Of a DNA stretch of 64,000 nucleotides, positions 9,883 to 17,426 are shown piece by piece (the first letter of the stretch is position 1; each line of letters begins with the position of its first letter). The position numbers were made by a program, and so were the translations under genes. Source of the DNA: Bacteriovoracaceae bacterium (GTDB lineage Bacteria; Bdellovibrionota; Bacteriovoracia; Bacteriovoracales; Bacteriovoracaceae); the NCBI GenBank assembly GCA_025210745.1, contig JAOARC010000050.1, positions 62,001 through 126,000 on the forward strand, in the 5' to 3' direction. Under the pieces are notes generated by a model that was given only the letters and a program-made list of their open reading frames with translations, searched no databases and had not been told where the DNA came from.

Positions 9883-9911
9883 TATACAAATATAGTTACC
9901 AGTATTATAAT
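9883..9911 (+). promoter_or_regulatory. Sigma-70-like promoter of the response regulator
   Basis: TATACA (9883-9888), a 17-base spacer and a perfect TATAAT (9906-9911). The response regulator ATG lies 29 bases downstream with AAGGAG in front of it. Confidence 0.5.
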
Positions 9912-9940
9912 AAGTCCTAATATTTTTAAGGAGAAAATTA

Positions 9941-10600
9941 ATGAAAGCTGTGTGTATAGTTGAAGATGACCCAGAAATTCTATCTCTTTTAAGTTCATTT
10001 TTTAAAGAAAAGGACTTTGAAGTGTACTCGTTTTCAAACTTTTTTTCTTTTAAAGATTATGCTCCAAAAGGTTTTCAAGGTGCTTACCTTATAGATTGGA
10101 ATCTTCCCGACAGACCTGGAACTGATCTTGTTCAAGATATAAGACAAAAAGATAAAGTCTCGCCCATTTTCATTGTATCAGGAAAGCACTTCGACTTTCA
10201 GATTTCAGAAGGACTACAAAGTGGTGCTGATGACTATATAACAAAACCACTTAATTTAGACCATCTGCTAATTAAAGTTAACAATGCAATCAATAAACTT
10301 AATAATATATCTAAAGATGACCAAAAAGGAATCCAACTTATTCCAAGTGCCTATACTTTTATTAAAGACGGAGATCCAGTAAGACTTACTTCTAAAGAGT
10401 ATATTATTTTTGATGCTCTATATTCAAAAAAAGATGAAGAAGCTGTATCAAGAGAAGAACTTTTAAATGTTACTTCTAAAGAAAATATAAACTCTTCTAG
10501 AAATATCGATGTTCATATAGTCTCTTTAAGAAAGAAGCTTGAAAGGGTTAATATCCGTATAAAAACGATATGGAAAAAAGGTTATCGTGTTTTTATTTAG
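9941..10600 (+). CDS. OmpR-family response regulator
   Basis: Two-domain transcription regulator. The receiver has acidic residues Glu8-Asp9-Asp10, phospho-acceptor Asp52 in LIDWNLP, Ser80 as the switch residue and Lys102 in YITKPL, so all active-site positions are intact. The C-terminal third (from about residue 125) is a winged helix of the Trans_reg_C type, with the typical IDVHIVSLRKKLE recognition region and the ending GYRVF. AAGGAG lies seven bases before the ATG. No histidine kinase is adjacent, so it is an orphan regulator in this window. Its targets are unknown. Confidence 0.93.
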   Translation: MKAVCIVEDDPEILSLLSSFFKEKDFEVYSFSNFFSFKDYAPKGFQGAYLIDWNLPDRPGTDLVQDIRQKDKVSPIFIVSGKHFDFQISEGLQSGADDYITKPLNLDHLLIKVNNAINKLNNISKDDQKGIQLIPSAYTFIKDGDPVRLTSKEYIIFDALYSKKDEEAVSREELLNVTSKENINSSRNIDVHIVSLRKKLERVNIRIKTIWKKGYRVFI

Positions 10601-10636
10601 ATCTTAACAAGAAATACTGTATAATCGAAAAAGTTG

Positions 10637-10738
10637 AAATAAAAGGCACTCTCTGGCTAGTTGTTGATATATTTCTGGTCGGCGTACCTTATAGAAGTTA
10701 ACTACAATTTAAATTTAAAATGGTGTGACCTTTTATTT
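10637..10738 (+). ncRNA. Candidate structured RNA between convergent genes
   Basis: Closed by a perfect 10-bp inverted repeat AAATAAAAGG (10637-10646) / CCTTTTATTT (10729-10738), extended inward by CAC/GTG after a three-base bulge. Inside, TAGTT pairs with AACTA, ATTTCT with AGAAGT, and GGT with ACC, giving nested helices. A TATAAT box at 10620-10625 lies just upstream on the plus strand, with no clear -35. The 3' arm overlaps the last six bases of the minus-strand gene. It resembles no RNA family I recognise; a bidirectional 3'-end element for the two converging genes is the main alternative. Strand is uncertain. Confidence 0.35.
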
Positions 10739-11236
10739 AAAATTTGATCTTTTAATTTTATTATCTTTACTCACACTAATCCAAGTAACTTCATTATAAC
10801 GATTTACATCGATCCTTTTATTTGGGCCACACAGATAATAAGTATCCTGATAAACAGTATGACCTTTCGTATACATTTTAGATTTCATTTTTTTACAGCT
10901 TGATCCCTTCCAACGTTTTAGTATCTTATCCAATGTAAACTCTGTATTTAAAAAACCAGTTGGTCCAAATGTAACCTTAATTACCTTTTTACTCTTAATA
11001 TCAAATCCAATTACCCACTCCTGAAGTCTTGTTTGATCAGAATAATAAACCCAAGAATCTTCATTTTTACCACTTTTTTGGCTAGGTTCTCCTAATAAGC
11101 TTAACACTTTAGACTTATTCCAATTACTTACAATACTCTGTTCTAGAACAGACCACTTACTTTCAGCTGCTTCCTTAATAGATAATTGATTTGAACTACA
11201 ACTAACAATAGTAATTAACAATAAAATCCATTTCAT
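10733..11236 (-). CDS. SmpA/OmlA (BamE)-like lipoprotein
   Basis: The N-terminus MKWILLLITIVSCSS is a lipoprotein signal with lipobox VSC. The mature part carries WNKSKVLSLLGEPSQ followed by WVYYSD, which is the KxxVxxLLGxP...WxY pattern of the SmpA/OmlA fold used by BamE and related outer-membrane lipoproteins. Two Cys residues in the C-terminal half may form a disulfide. The start overlaps the stop of the HExxH gene by four bases (ATGA), so the two are probably coexpressed. It is longer than BamE and is unlikely to be the Bam subunit itself. Confidence 0.65.
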   Translation of the reverse strand: MKWILLLITIVSCSSNQLSIKEAAESKWSVLEQSIVSNWNKSKVLSLLGEPSQKSGKNEDSWVYYSDQTRLQEWVIGFDIKSKKVIKVTFGPTGFLNTEFTLDKILKRWKGSSCKKMKSKMYTKGHTVYQDTYYLCGPNKRIDVNRYNEVTWISVSKDNKIKRSNFK

Positions 11237-11946
11237 TTTTTATCTCTCCAAAAAGCTTCCAACCAATTAAATATCTTTGGATAGTCTTTTTTAAAACTTT
11301 CTTTTTCAAACAGATAGTGTTCAACATTATTTGAAAAATCTTCATCAGGATCACTTTTCCCATCATACTCAGAAAACTTTTTTCTTTTTGTTTTAAACTC
11401 TCCATTTATAGTTTTTATCCATCGACTTACTTTATGCAATGATTTCTTCTCTTCATCTGATAATCTATCGTAAAGAATATGTGCTAATTCATGAGCAAGA
11501 TACCTACTCAGATCCTCACTAAAAGCCAAATCATATAATACAACTATTTTTACAGAAGGAGCTGTAGAAGCTGGATTACCTGAAAATATAGACCTATTTG
11601 CACAGTGAATCTTTAACTTACCGATATTAGTTAAAATCTTAGGTAGAGCTGATAAAGCCTTATCAATCTTTCTTTGCTTAATTTGCGAGCACTTTTTAAA
11701 CTTTTCTTTTTTCTGAGGCCAGCCTCTTGGCATATTTGACTTAAATATAGACTTTAACGGGCCATCACTTCTATAATGCTTACAGTAAGCAGATATATTT
11801 GACCCTTTAACAAACTTTCCATTTCTATAATGAGCCTGTCTATAATGTTCTTGAACTTTATACATTCCCTTAGGACAAGTTGCCCCATATACTTTCCAAC
11901 TAGAAAGACACAATGTAAGTAATATCAACTTTATAAACCAACTCAT
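11233..11946 (-). CDS. Secreted protein with an HExxH zinc-protease motif
   Basis: A 237-residue protein with an N-terminal signal peptide (cleavage probably after VYG). Around residue 145 the sequence YLAHELAHILYD contains HELAH, the zinc-binding and catalytic helix of gluzincin-type metallopeptidases; a third ligand is not obvious, with acidic residues downstream (SDPDEDFSNNVEHY) as candidates. The N-terminal half has several Cys residues. No known peptidase family is recognised. TTGAG lies six bases before the ATG. It is translationally coupled to the BamE-like lipoprotein that follows, which suggests both act at the envelope. Confidence 0.7.
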   Translation of the reverse strand: MSWFIKLILLTLCLSSWKVYGATCPKGMYKVQEHYRQAHYRNGKFVKGSNISAYCKHYRSDGPLKSIFKSNMPRGWPQKKEKFKKCSQIKQRKIDKALSALPKILTNIGKLKIHCANRSIFSGNPASTAPSVKIVVLYDLAFSEDLSRYLAHELAHILYDRLSDEEKKSLHKVSRWIKTINGEFKTKRKKFSEYDGKSDPDEDFSNNVEHYLFEKESFKKDYPKIFNWLEAFWRDKK

Positions 11947-11971
11947 TAAAATCTCAACGTTTGCCCATTAT

Positions 11972-12334
11972 TTAGCTTTGAATGATTTTTATAATTATCT
12001 CAAATATACGTTCAACTCTTTTTAGAGCTATATCTTTATCGTCATAGCCTAAGAATCCTATCATAGCTTCTTCAATCTCAGCTCTTCGCTTTATAAATAT
12101 AGCTAGTTTATTCTTTATTTCAGTAATAACTTCTGAATTCGCCTTTTTTAAACGCTCTTCAATACCTATCACACCATCTAATAACTCTGTAATATCCTCA
12201 AGGTCTTGACTGAATCTAATATCATCACATAAACCTCTATCAAAAAATGCTTGTAGCTTTGTCGCTAAAAAGAATTCGATTTTTAAAATTCTAATTTCAA
12301 CCTCATCGATCTCTACTTTGATAGCACTACACTA
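11972..12334 (-). pseudogene. C-terminal part of a frameshifted AbiEii-like nucleotidyltransferase
   Basis: This frame has no upstream ATG; the only start-like codon is an internal GTG at 12172. Read from about 12318 it encodes a segment with FFLATKLQAF, DRG, and SQDLEDITELLDG, which is the conserved C-terminal pattern of AbiEii-type nucleotidyltransferases (LAtKLeAf..RG..D....sDleDi..LldG). It continues the protein begun in the other frame at 12687 and ends at 11972. The two frames overlap, and joining them by a -1 shift on A-AAG just before the first stop gives a continuous family-like protein of about 237 residues. Confidence 0.7.
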
Positions 12335-12687
12335 TTAAGACCTTCTTTAAACCATGGATTACTATACCCTAGGACACTTTCCTCTACTGGAATAAAATCA
12401 ATTTTCATACCCAAAATATACTTTCTACAAGTTGGCGGATTAGTATCCTCTCCAGATATATCGTAGTCTTGAAATCCCTTTGCTCTTAACTTTTCTTCAA
12501 ACTGCGTCCATTCTTTATATGTTAAAATCTCAACAACGCAATCAACATCTTCTGATGGCTGTGGAGTAGGAGCTGCCTTATCATCTATGTAAAGCTCTAC
12601 AGTTGCACCACCAACAAAAACTACATCATTAGAAATATCTCCAAGTACTTGTGCTATTGATTTTATCGAGTTTAAATTTTTATTCAT
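12313..12687 (-). CDS. AbiEii-like nucleotidyltransferase, N-terminal part ended by a frameshift
   Basis: A 124-residue reading frame with the nucleotidyltransferase core: VVFVGGATVELY, then SEDVDCVVEI giving the metal-binding Asp-x-Asp, then a third acidic strand at KIDFIP. The family's C-terminal half is missing here and is found in the -1 frame immediately downstream. The last codons before the TAG at 12313-12315 read TCA AAG TAG, so a one-base slip back on AAG continues into GTA GAG ATC. Either a single-base deletion or sequencing error broke the gene, or the slip is used. AAAGG precedes the ATG, which overlaps the upstream regulator gene by eight bases. Confidence 0.75.
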   Translation of the reverse strand: MNKNLNSIKSIAQVLGDISNDVVFVGGATVELYIDDKAAPTPQPSEDVDCVVEILTYKEWTQFEEKLRAKGFQDYDISGEDTNPPTCRKYILGMKIDFIPVEESVLGYSNPWFKEGLNSVVLSK

Positions 12688-13198
12688 TTAATAGCCTTTC
12701 TAGCGACTTATTAGCTTCTTTAATATGCCTAACACCACCAAGGCCTCTATAAATATCTACAATGCTTAAAAAAAGATATAACTTTTCATTATTAATAACT
12801 GATTCAGGAATTTTAGCGAGAACAGGTTTAACAACAACTCCCTTTGAATCTCCATTTTCATGTGGCCATATATAATAATCATCACTATGCACTTTTTGAC
12901 CAAACTCAAGGGCACTTGGCCCAGCAAAGTACCCTCTACCTATTCCATATTTTTCTAGCGGTACAAAATACTTAATAGCGCATGTAAGAAACTCTTTAAT
13001 TGCAATTTTGTGAAGCTTTTTGGAGTTAACGCTTATTAATCCAACAGACTCAAGCGCCTTAAAGCCCAGTGAAACTTCTGACTGACTAATTTCAAGCTCA
13101 ATACTCACCTCTTTTTGTGATGGCCAATTTTCATCTGTAATTAGTTTACCTAGAATTGCTATATCTTGAGGTTTTATTCCCCTGCTTTTTCTACTCAT
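12680..13198 (-). CDS. Winged-helix transcriptional regulator paired with the nucleotidyltransferase
   Basis: A 172-residue protein. Residues 1-65 form a winged helix (WPSQKEVSIELEISQSEVS, then GLISV), of the kind seen in antitoxin-like and MarR-like regulators; the rest has no family I can name. The start is ATG 13198, not the in-frame TTG at 13246, because a near-perfect 22-bp palindrome and a promoter fill 13207-13242. There is no Shine-Dalgarno sequence before the ATG, and the predicted transcription start is nearly at the ATG, so the mRNA may be leaderless. The stop overlaps the nucleotidyltransferase start. The layout (small regulator, then AbiEii-like enzyme, shared operator) resembles AbiE-type toxin-antitoxin modules. 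Confidence 0.7.
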   Translation of the reverse strand: MSRKSRGIKPQDIAILGKLITDENWPSQKEVSIELEISQSEVSLGFKALESVGLISVNSKKLHKIAIKEFLTCAIKYFVPLEKYGIGRGYFAGPSALEFGQKVHSDDYYIWPHENGDSKGVVVKPVLAKIPESVINNEKLYLFLSIVDIYRGLGGVRHIKEANKSLERLLNE

Positions 13199-13206
13199 AA
13201 TTATAT

Positions 13207-13242
13207 ATAATATCACAGATATCGAATATTGCAATATGCGAT
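13207..13242 (-). promoter_or_regulatory. Operator palindrome and promoter of the regulator gene
   Basis: ATCGAATATTG / CAATATGCGAT at 13221-13242 is a 22-bp palindrome with one mismatched pair. On the minus strand its centre TTGCAA (13229-13234) can act as a -35, followed after 16 bases by TATTAT (13207-13212) as -10. A repressor bound here would block the promoter, which fits autoregulation by the winged-helix protein. Confidence 0.6.
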
Positions 13243-13246
13243 ACAA

Positions 13247-13552
13247 AATATAGGGTAAGAGGTAATAGTTAGGTTGAAAATAGTGAGTTTTTTTCCACTA
13301 TTCTAGGTTTGCAAATATTAGAATTTTCCCCATAGAAATATTAAGCATCATCCTCTAATTTATTCTTAAGCTTCTCTAGCTTTTTAAATCCCTTAATCCC
13401 CTTAAGGCCATTAGGAAATAAAAGCCGTTATATCGGTTGATTTCGGTTAGTTTATTTTTGGCGTGCCCCAATAGGTGACCCATGAAAATAAAATACAATA
13501 AATTTTGATGTTTTTTTAGTCTGGTAAGTGTCTGAAATTTAAGGAAAAGTTT
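13247..13552. other. Gap between the regulator gene and tRNA-fMet, with a possible integrase remnant
   Basis: About 300 bases without an intact gene. On the minus strand a 35-codon frame at 13376-13483 reads MGHLLGHAKNKLTEINRY near its start, which resembles the LLGHA...T..RY box of tyrosine recombinases, and it lies just downstream of the 3' end of the tRNA gene, where integrases often sit. The fragment is too short for a firm call. No direct repeat of the tRNA 3' end was found by eye. Confidence 0.25.
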
Positions 13553-13629
<77 letters not shown>

Positions 13630-13643
13630 TTAAGTATTTATAA

Positions 13644-13672
13644 TTTATAGAATAGATATCCATCTTTGTCTA
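13644..13672 (-). promoter_or_regulatory. Promoter of tRNA-fMet
   Basis: On the minus strand: TAGACA (complement of 13667-13672), a 17-base spacer and TATAAA (complement of 13644-13649). The mature tRNA begins 14 bases downstream of the -10 box. Confidence 0.6.
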
Positions 13673-13771
13673 GTATTTTATAAAAAAAGTAAATTGCTCT
13701 AGTGAAAAAAGCTAAATATTAATTATATAGCATCGATAAGTACTAAGAGTAACAAATAATGGAGATTAATA

Positions 13772-14089
13772 ATGTCATTACCTAGCTTTAAAACTGATTC
13801 TTTAAAAATTGAAGTAGATACAACTGAACTAGATGCTAAGCAAAAAAGACTAATTAAGAAAATTAATACTCTATTAACTCATGTTATGACGACTGATGAA
13901 GAAAGTGATTATTTTGTTTCAAGTGGAACACTTATGAAGTTAGTAGCCACAGCAATTAAAGATGCTAACTTTTCTAAATATTGGAATGAAAATGCAAATA
14001 TTGCTTACTCGGAACAAGCTATTGAATACAGTATCGACTCACTAACTGAAGATTTAGGAGCCGATACCTTTGTACCTTTAGATAACTAG
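13772..14089 (+). CDS. Hypothetical protein, 105 residues
   Basis: A small acidic cytoplasmic protein with no recognised family, no signal peptide and no membrane segment. GGAG lies eight bases before the ATG. Composition and codon use look like those of neighbouring genes, so it is probably real. It stands alone, facing away from the tRNA and converging on rluB with only two bases between the stop codons. Confidence 0.65.
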   Translation: MSLPSFKTDSLKIEVDTTELDAKQKRLIKKINTLLTHVMTTDEESDYFVSSGTLMKLVATAIKDANFSKYWNENANIAYSEQAIEYSIDSLTEDLGADTFVPLDN

Positions 14090-14091
14090 TC

Positions 14092-15102
14092 TTATTTAAA
14101 AACTCTAGATTTTTTACCTTTTTCAAAAGATGCTTTAATAGGAATATTCTTTGCTTCTTGAGCTTTCTTTTCTTTCATCTTTTCTCTAATTTCTTTTTGT
14201 AACTTTATCGTTGCTTGATAAGTTTCTTTTCTATATTTAGTGAATTCTTTATCATCAGCAAGCTTTGCTTCTTTTTGTTTTTTAGAAACTTTTCTTACGT
14301 TGATAGATTTTTTATTGGAAACATACTCTCCAGCATTTTTAACCTTAGATCCATCTTTAGTTATACCTAGAAGCTTTAGAAGTTCTGCTTTAGTAATATA
14401 AGACCAAGTTCCAGGAGCGATTCCATCAATAGCTAAAGCACCTATTGCAACTCTTCTTAGCTTATCAATAGTAAGACCACAAGCTTCACAAATCCTTCTG
14501 ATCTCTCTGTTCTTTCCTTCATTTAATCTAAACTCAATCCAAGTTTTATTTGGAAGTTGCTCAACAACTCTTACAGAAAGTGGTTTTAAAGTTTCACCTT
14601 TATCTGTAATTCCCGACCTTAACTTTTTTAGAATATCAGCATTAATTTTTCCAAATACTTTTACTTCATAAGTTTTAACAACTTCATACTTTGGATGCAT
14701 AACCATATTTGCAAGATCACCATCATTTGTTAGCATTAATAAACCTTCAGATTGATAATCTAATCTTCCAACAGGAAATACCCTTGCTTTAACACCACCA
14801 ACATAATCCATAACAGTCTTTCTTCCCTCAGGATCAGAGACAGTAGTTACACATCCTCTTGGCTTATTTAAAACAAGATACATATGATCAACAGATAGAA
14901 CATCAATAATCTGTCCTTTGACCATAACTGAATCTTCTTCTGGATTAACTTTCGTTCCTAATTCTGTAATTTTCTTTTGATTTACTTTTACGTGACCGTT
15001 TTCAATTAGCTCTTCAGCTTTTCTTCTTGAAGTAACTCCGCAATCTGCGATGTACTTTTGTAGACGAACTAACTTAACTTCTTTTGAGTGATTTTTACTC
15101 AT
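14092..15102 (-). CDS. rluB: RluB/RsuA-family pseudouridine synthase
   Basis: Converts uridine to pseudouridine in rRNA. The N-terminus RLQKYIADCGVTSRRKAEELI is an S4 RNA-binding domain, and the catalytic region contains VGRLDYQSEGLLMLTNDGDLA with the catalytic Asp of the family. KNREIRRICE is the conserved C-terminal motif. After about residue 250 comes a Lys/Glu-rich basic tail of some 85 residues, as often seen in RluB. AGGAG lies seven bases before the ATG. RsuA, RluE and RluF are the alternatives; the long basic tail favours RluB. Confidence 0.88.
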   Translation of the reverse strand: MSKNHSKEVKLVRLQKYIADCGVTSRRKAEELIENGHVKVNQKKITELGTKVNPEEDSVMVKGQIIDVLSVDHMYLVLNKPRGCVTTVSDPEGRKTVMDYVGGVKARVFPVGRLDYQSEGLLMLTNDGDLANMVMHPKYEVVKTYEVKVFGKINADILKKLRSGITDKGETLKPLSVRVVEQLPNKTWIEFRLNEGKNREIRRICEACGLTIDKLRRVAIGALAIDGIAPGTWSYITKAELLKLLGITKDGSKVKNAGEYVSNKKSINVRKVSKKQKEAKLADDKEFTKYRKETYQATIKLQKEIREKMKEKKAQEAKNIPIKASFEKGKKSRVFK

Positions 15103-15222
15103 GACTTTCTCCTACCTATCTCTACGACAGTTAATATATAGATTTTGAGGATTTATAGACCACAGCCTGGCTTTTGGCAAGCAACTGAGTAATATATATA
15201 AATTCGGCTACTTAAGAGAGAT

Positions 15223-16539
15223 CTATTCCCAAAAAGACAGATCAATATCTAACTTTTTAGCCTCTTCTAGCATCTTTCCTTGAGTTTCATCCATAGATTC
15301 CATTGTCTCATCCATAGACTCTGAAACTTTTTCTTCAGTAATTTCATCAGTATCATCCCCAATTAAATTATCAAAAGCTGCATCAAGAGCATCTGCTAAA
15401 AGTTCTTTTTCATCTTCAATAGAATCAACACTTGGTAGAAGCTCCTGTTCATTAGATTCATGAGCTTCATCTAAAAGCATCTCGCTTTTTTCTAATACTT
15501 CATCAATTGAATCTTCAAGCTCTACTTCTATATCAAGCTCATCTTCTTCAATTTGTGGAGCATTTAACATCATATCGCTTAATAAAGAAGCCGCTACAGA
15601 CTTAGGCTCCATAAAAGACATAACAGTTTCTGATTCTGAAGCACTCTTATTTTGAGCTTCTACAGATGAAGCATCAACAAAGTCTTCTAAAATATCAAAA
15701 GCACTTCTTTTTTCACCATCATCAGTTTTTCTTTTCTTTTCTGTTAACTTTAATGATGTCGTAAAATTTGTATCTGGCATAATATCTTTGATCTGTTCAG
15801 TAAGCTCTTCTAGCTCATTAAACTCATCAAATACAAATGCTTTTTTATCTCCTGTATTAACAATATTTTTAATATCGCTAATCGCTCCTAGATCAGTAGC
15901 TGTTGCCATCTCATCTAGCTCACTTTCACTTGGAAGCTGACTAATATCAGATAAGTTAAATACTTCTAAAAACTCAGCCGTAGTTCCAAATAATGATGGA
16001 CGGCCAACCTCTTCACTTCTTCCTGTAATTCTAACTAATCTTTTATCCATTAGCTGTCTTACAATATGTGAAGAATCTACTCCTCTAATTGATTCAACAG
16101 AATTTTTAGAAATTGGTTGTTTATATGCAATAATGGCAAGTACTTCTAATGCTGTTGGACTTAACTGCATTGAAGAGACTTTAAACATATTAGAAATAAT
16201 TTTTGAATACGTTGCTTTAGTTCTAAATTGGTACCCATTAGCAACTTCCATTAATCTAATACCATGATGTTTAGATTCGTATTCTTCTTGAAGTCTAGAG
16301 ATTGACTCATGAACAACTCTTAAAGGAAGGTCGTTATCAATCATAGATTTGATTTTCATAAGGTTAATTGGCCTATCACTCATAAAGATAATTGTTTCAA
16401 TAGCACCACAAAGAGTATCAATATTTAACCCTGTTCTTGCTTGCCACAATTTATCTTCTTGTTCTTTTTCATTGAAGAAATCTAAATCTAGTGAGAACTC
16501 TTCTTTTGCAAAATCCCATGAATAATCAATTAAACTCAT
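15223..16539 (-). CDS. scpB: Segregation and condensation protein B, with a long acidic tail
   Basis: ScpB forms the kleisin-associated dimer of the SMC-ScpAB condensin. Two winged-helix regions lie at about residues 40-200: LCGAIETIIFMSDRP, LSPTALEVLAIIAYKQPIS with VESIRGVDS, and the ending GRPSLFGTT are diagnostic. Typical ScpB ends near residue 190-200, but this one continues for over 200 more residues, strongly acidic (many Glu and Asp) and low in complexity, with an MDETMESMDET repeat near the end. AGAGGGA precedes the ATG. It follows scpA by nine bases. Confidence 0.92.
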   Translation of the reverse strand: MSLIDYSWDFAKEEFSLDLDFFNEKEQEDKLWQARTGLNIDTLCGAIETIIFMSDRPINLMKIKSMIDNDLPLRVVHESISRLQEEYESKHHGIRLMEVANGYQFRTKATYSKIISNMFKVSSMQLSPTALEVLAIIAYKQPISKNSVESIRGVDSSHIVRQLMDKRLVRITGRSEEVGRPSLFGTTAEFLEVFNLSDISQLPSESELDEMATATDLGAISDIKNIVNTGDKKAFVFDEFNELEELTEQIKDIMPDTNFTTSLKLTEKKRKTDDGEKRSAFDILEDFVDASSVEAQNKSASESETVMSFMEPKSVAASLLSDMMLNAPQIEEDELDIEVELEDSIDEVLEKSEMLLDEAHESNEQELLPSVDSIEDEKELLADALDAAFDNLIGDDTDEITEEKVSESMDETMESMDETQGKMLEEAKKLDIDLSFWE

Positions 16540-16548
16540 ATGTCCCTC

Positions 16549-17382
16549 TTATATACTTGCGCTATTTTCTACTGGCGCAAGATCTTCTGTATTAATTTTT
16601 GCTGGAGCATCTTCTGGCTCAAACCCATCAGCTGTTTCAACATCAAAACTCTCTAAGCTATCCACAACATCAACGTAAACCTCTCCCATAACTTCATTTT
16701 GGAAGATATTTAGTTTCTTTAATCTAGCAAGCTCTAGCAACGAAATAAATGTTATTACAGTTTCTTCAATTGAAGACTTATCATTAATTAAAGTATTAAG
16801 TGTTGTATTAGATCCAACCTGAAGGTTTGTTTTAAGTTCTCTAAGTTTTTCTTTAATAGAAAGTCTATCTCTTTTAACAACAGTATACTTTCTCTTTTCT
16901 CTTCTCATCAGATCAATCATTGAGTCTGTTAAAGTCTCAAGACTCATAGGAGTTAAGATACTATTTTGAATTGCTTTTCTATCAACCTTTGGCTTAACGA
17001 AAATATCTTCATTTCTTTTTGGAAGAGAAAATAATCTTTCACCCAGCATTTGAAATTTCTGAAGCTCTTCAAGCTTTTCAATAAGCTGCGTTTTAGTCGT
17101 TACAATTAAATTTTCTTTGTTTAGATCGAGGGTTGCTTTTTCTTCATCTTCAGCAATACTTTTTGATTTTATAAAAAGTAGTGTCGCTGCCATATAAAGA
17201 TATTCACCAGCAATATCAAAATTGATATTTTGCATCTTTTGAAGATAAAGCAGATATTCATCAGTAATTTGATTGATATCCAGCTCGCGTATACTCATTT
17301 GCTCACGCTGGATTAAATGTAGAAGTAAAGCAAGTGGTCCATCAAACCTATCAAGCTTAACTTGAATGTTGTTTTCAATCAT
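16549..17382 (-). CDS. scpA: Segregation and condensation protein A
   Basis: The kleisin subunit that bridges the SMC heads. The opening VKLDRFDGPLALLLHLIQ, the segment IREL.INQITDEYLLYL and the helix AGEYLYMAATLLFIKSK are family signatures. The C-terminal winged-helix region ends in an acidic, proline-containing tail. At 277 residues it is of normal length. It lies upstream of scpB in the same operon and 44 bases downstream of the M50 protease gene, an association common in bacteria. Confidence 0.94.
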   Translation of the reverse strand: MIENNIQVKLDRFDGPLALLLHLIQREQMSIRELDINQITDEYLLYLQKMQNINFDIAGEYLYMAATLLFIKSKSIAEDEEKATLDLNKENLIVTTKTQLIEKLEELQKFQMLGERLFSLPKRNEDIFVKPKVDRKAIQNSILTPMSLETLTDSMIDLMRREKRKYTVVKRDRLSIKEKLRELKTNLQVGSNTTLNTLINDKSSIEETVITFISLLELARLKKLNIFQNEVMGEVYVDVVDSLESFDVETADGFEPEDAPAKINTEDLAPVENSASI

Positions 17383-17426
17383 TGTGTGTTTCTCTCAATT
17401 TTCTCTTTATGTGTCTCTACTATATT

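Noticed and set aside
10601-10740. c-di-GMP (GEMM) riboswitch next to a response regulator
   Set aside because: The conserved GEMM core sequence is absent; the helices do not match that class.
15103-15222. SRP RNA or another stable RNA between scpB and rluB
   Set aside because: Only a five-base stem can be drawn and the conserved SRP tetraloop region is missing.
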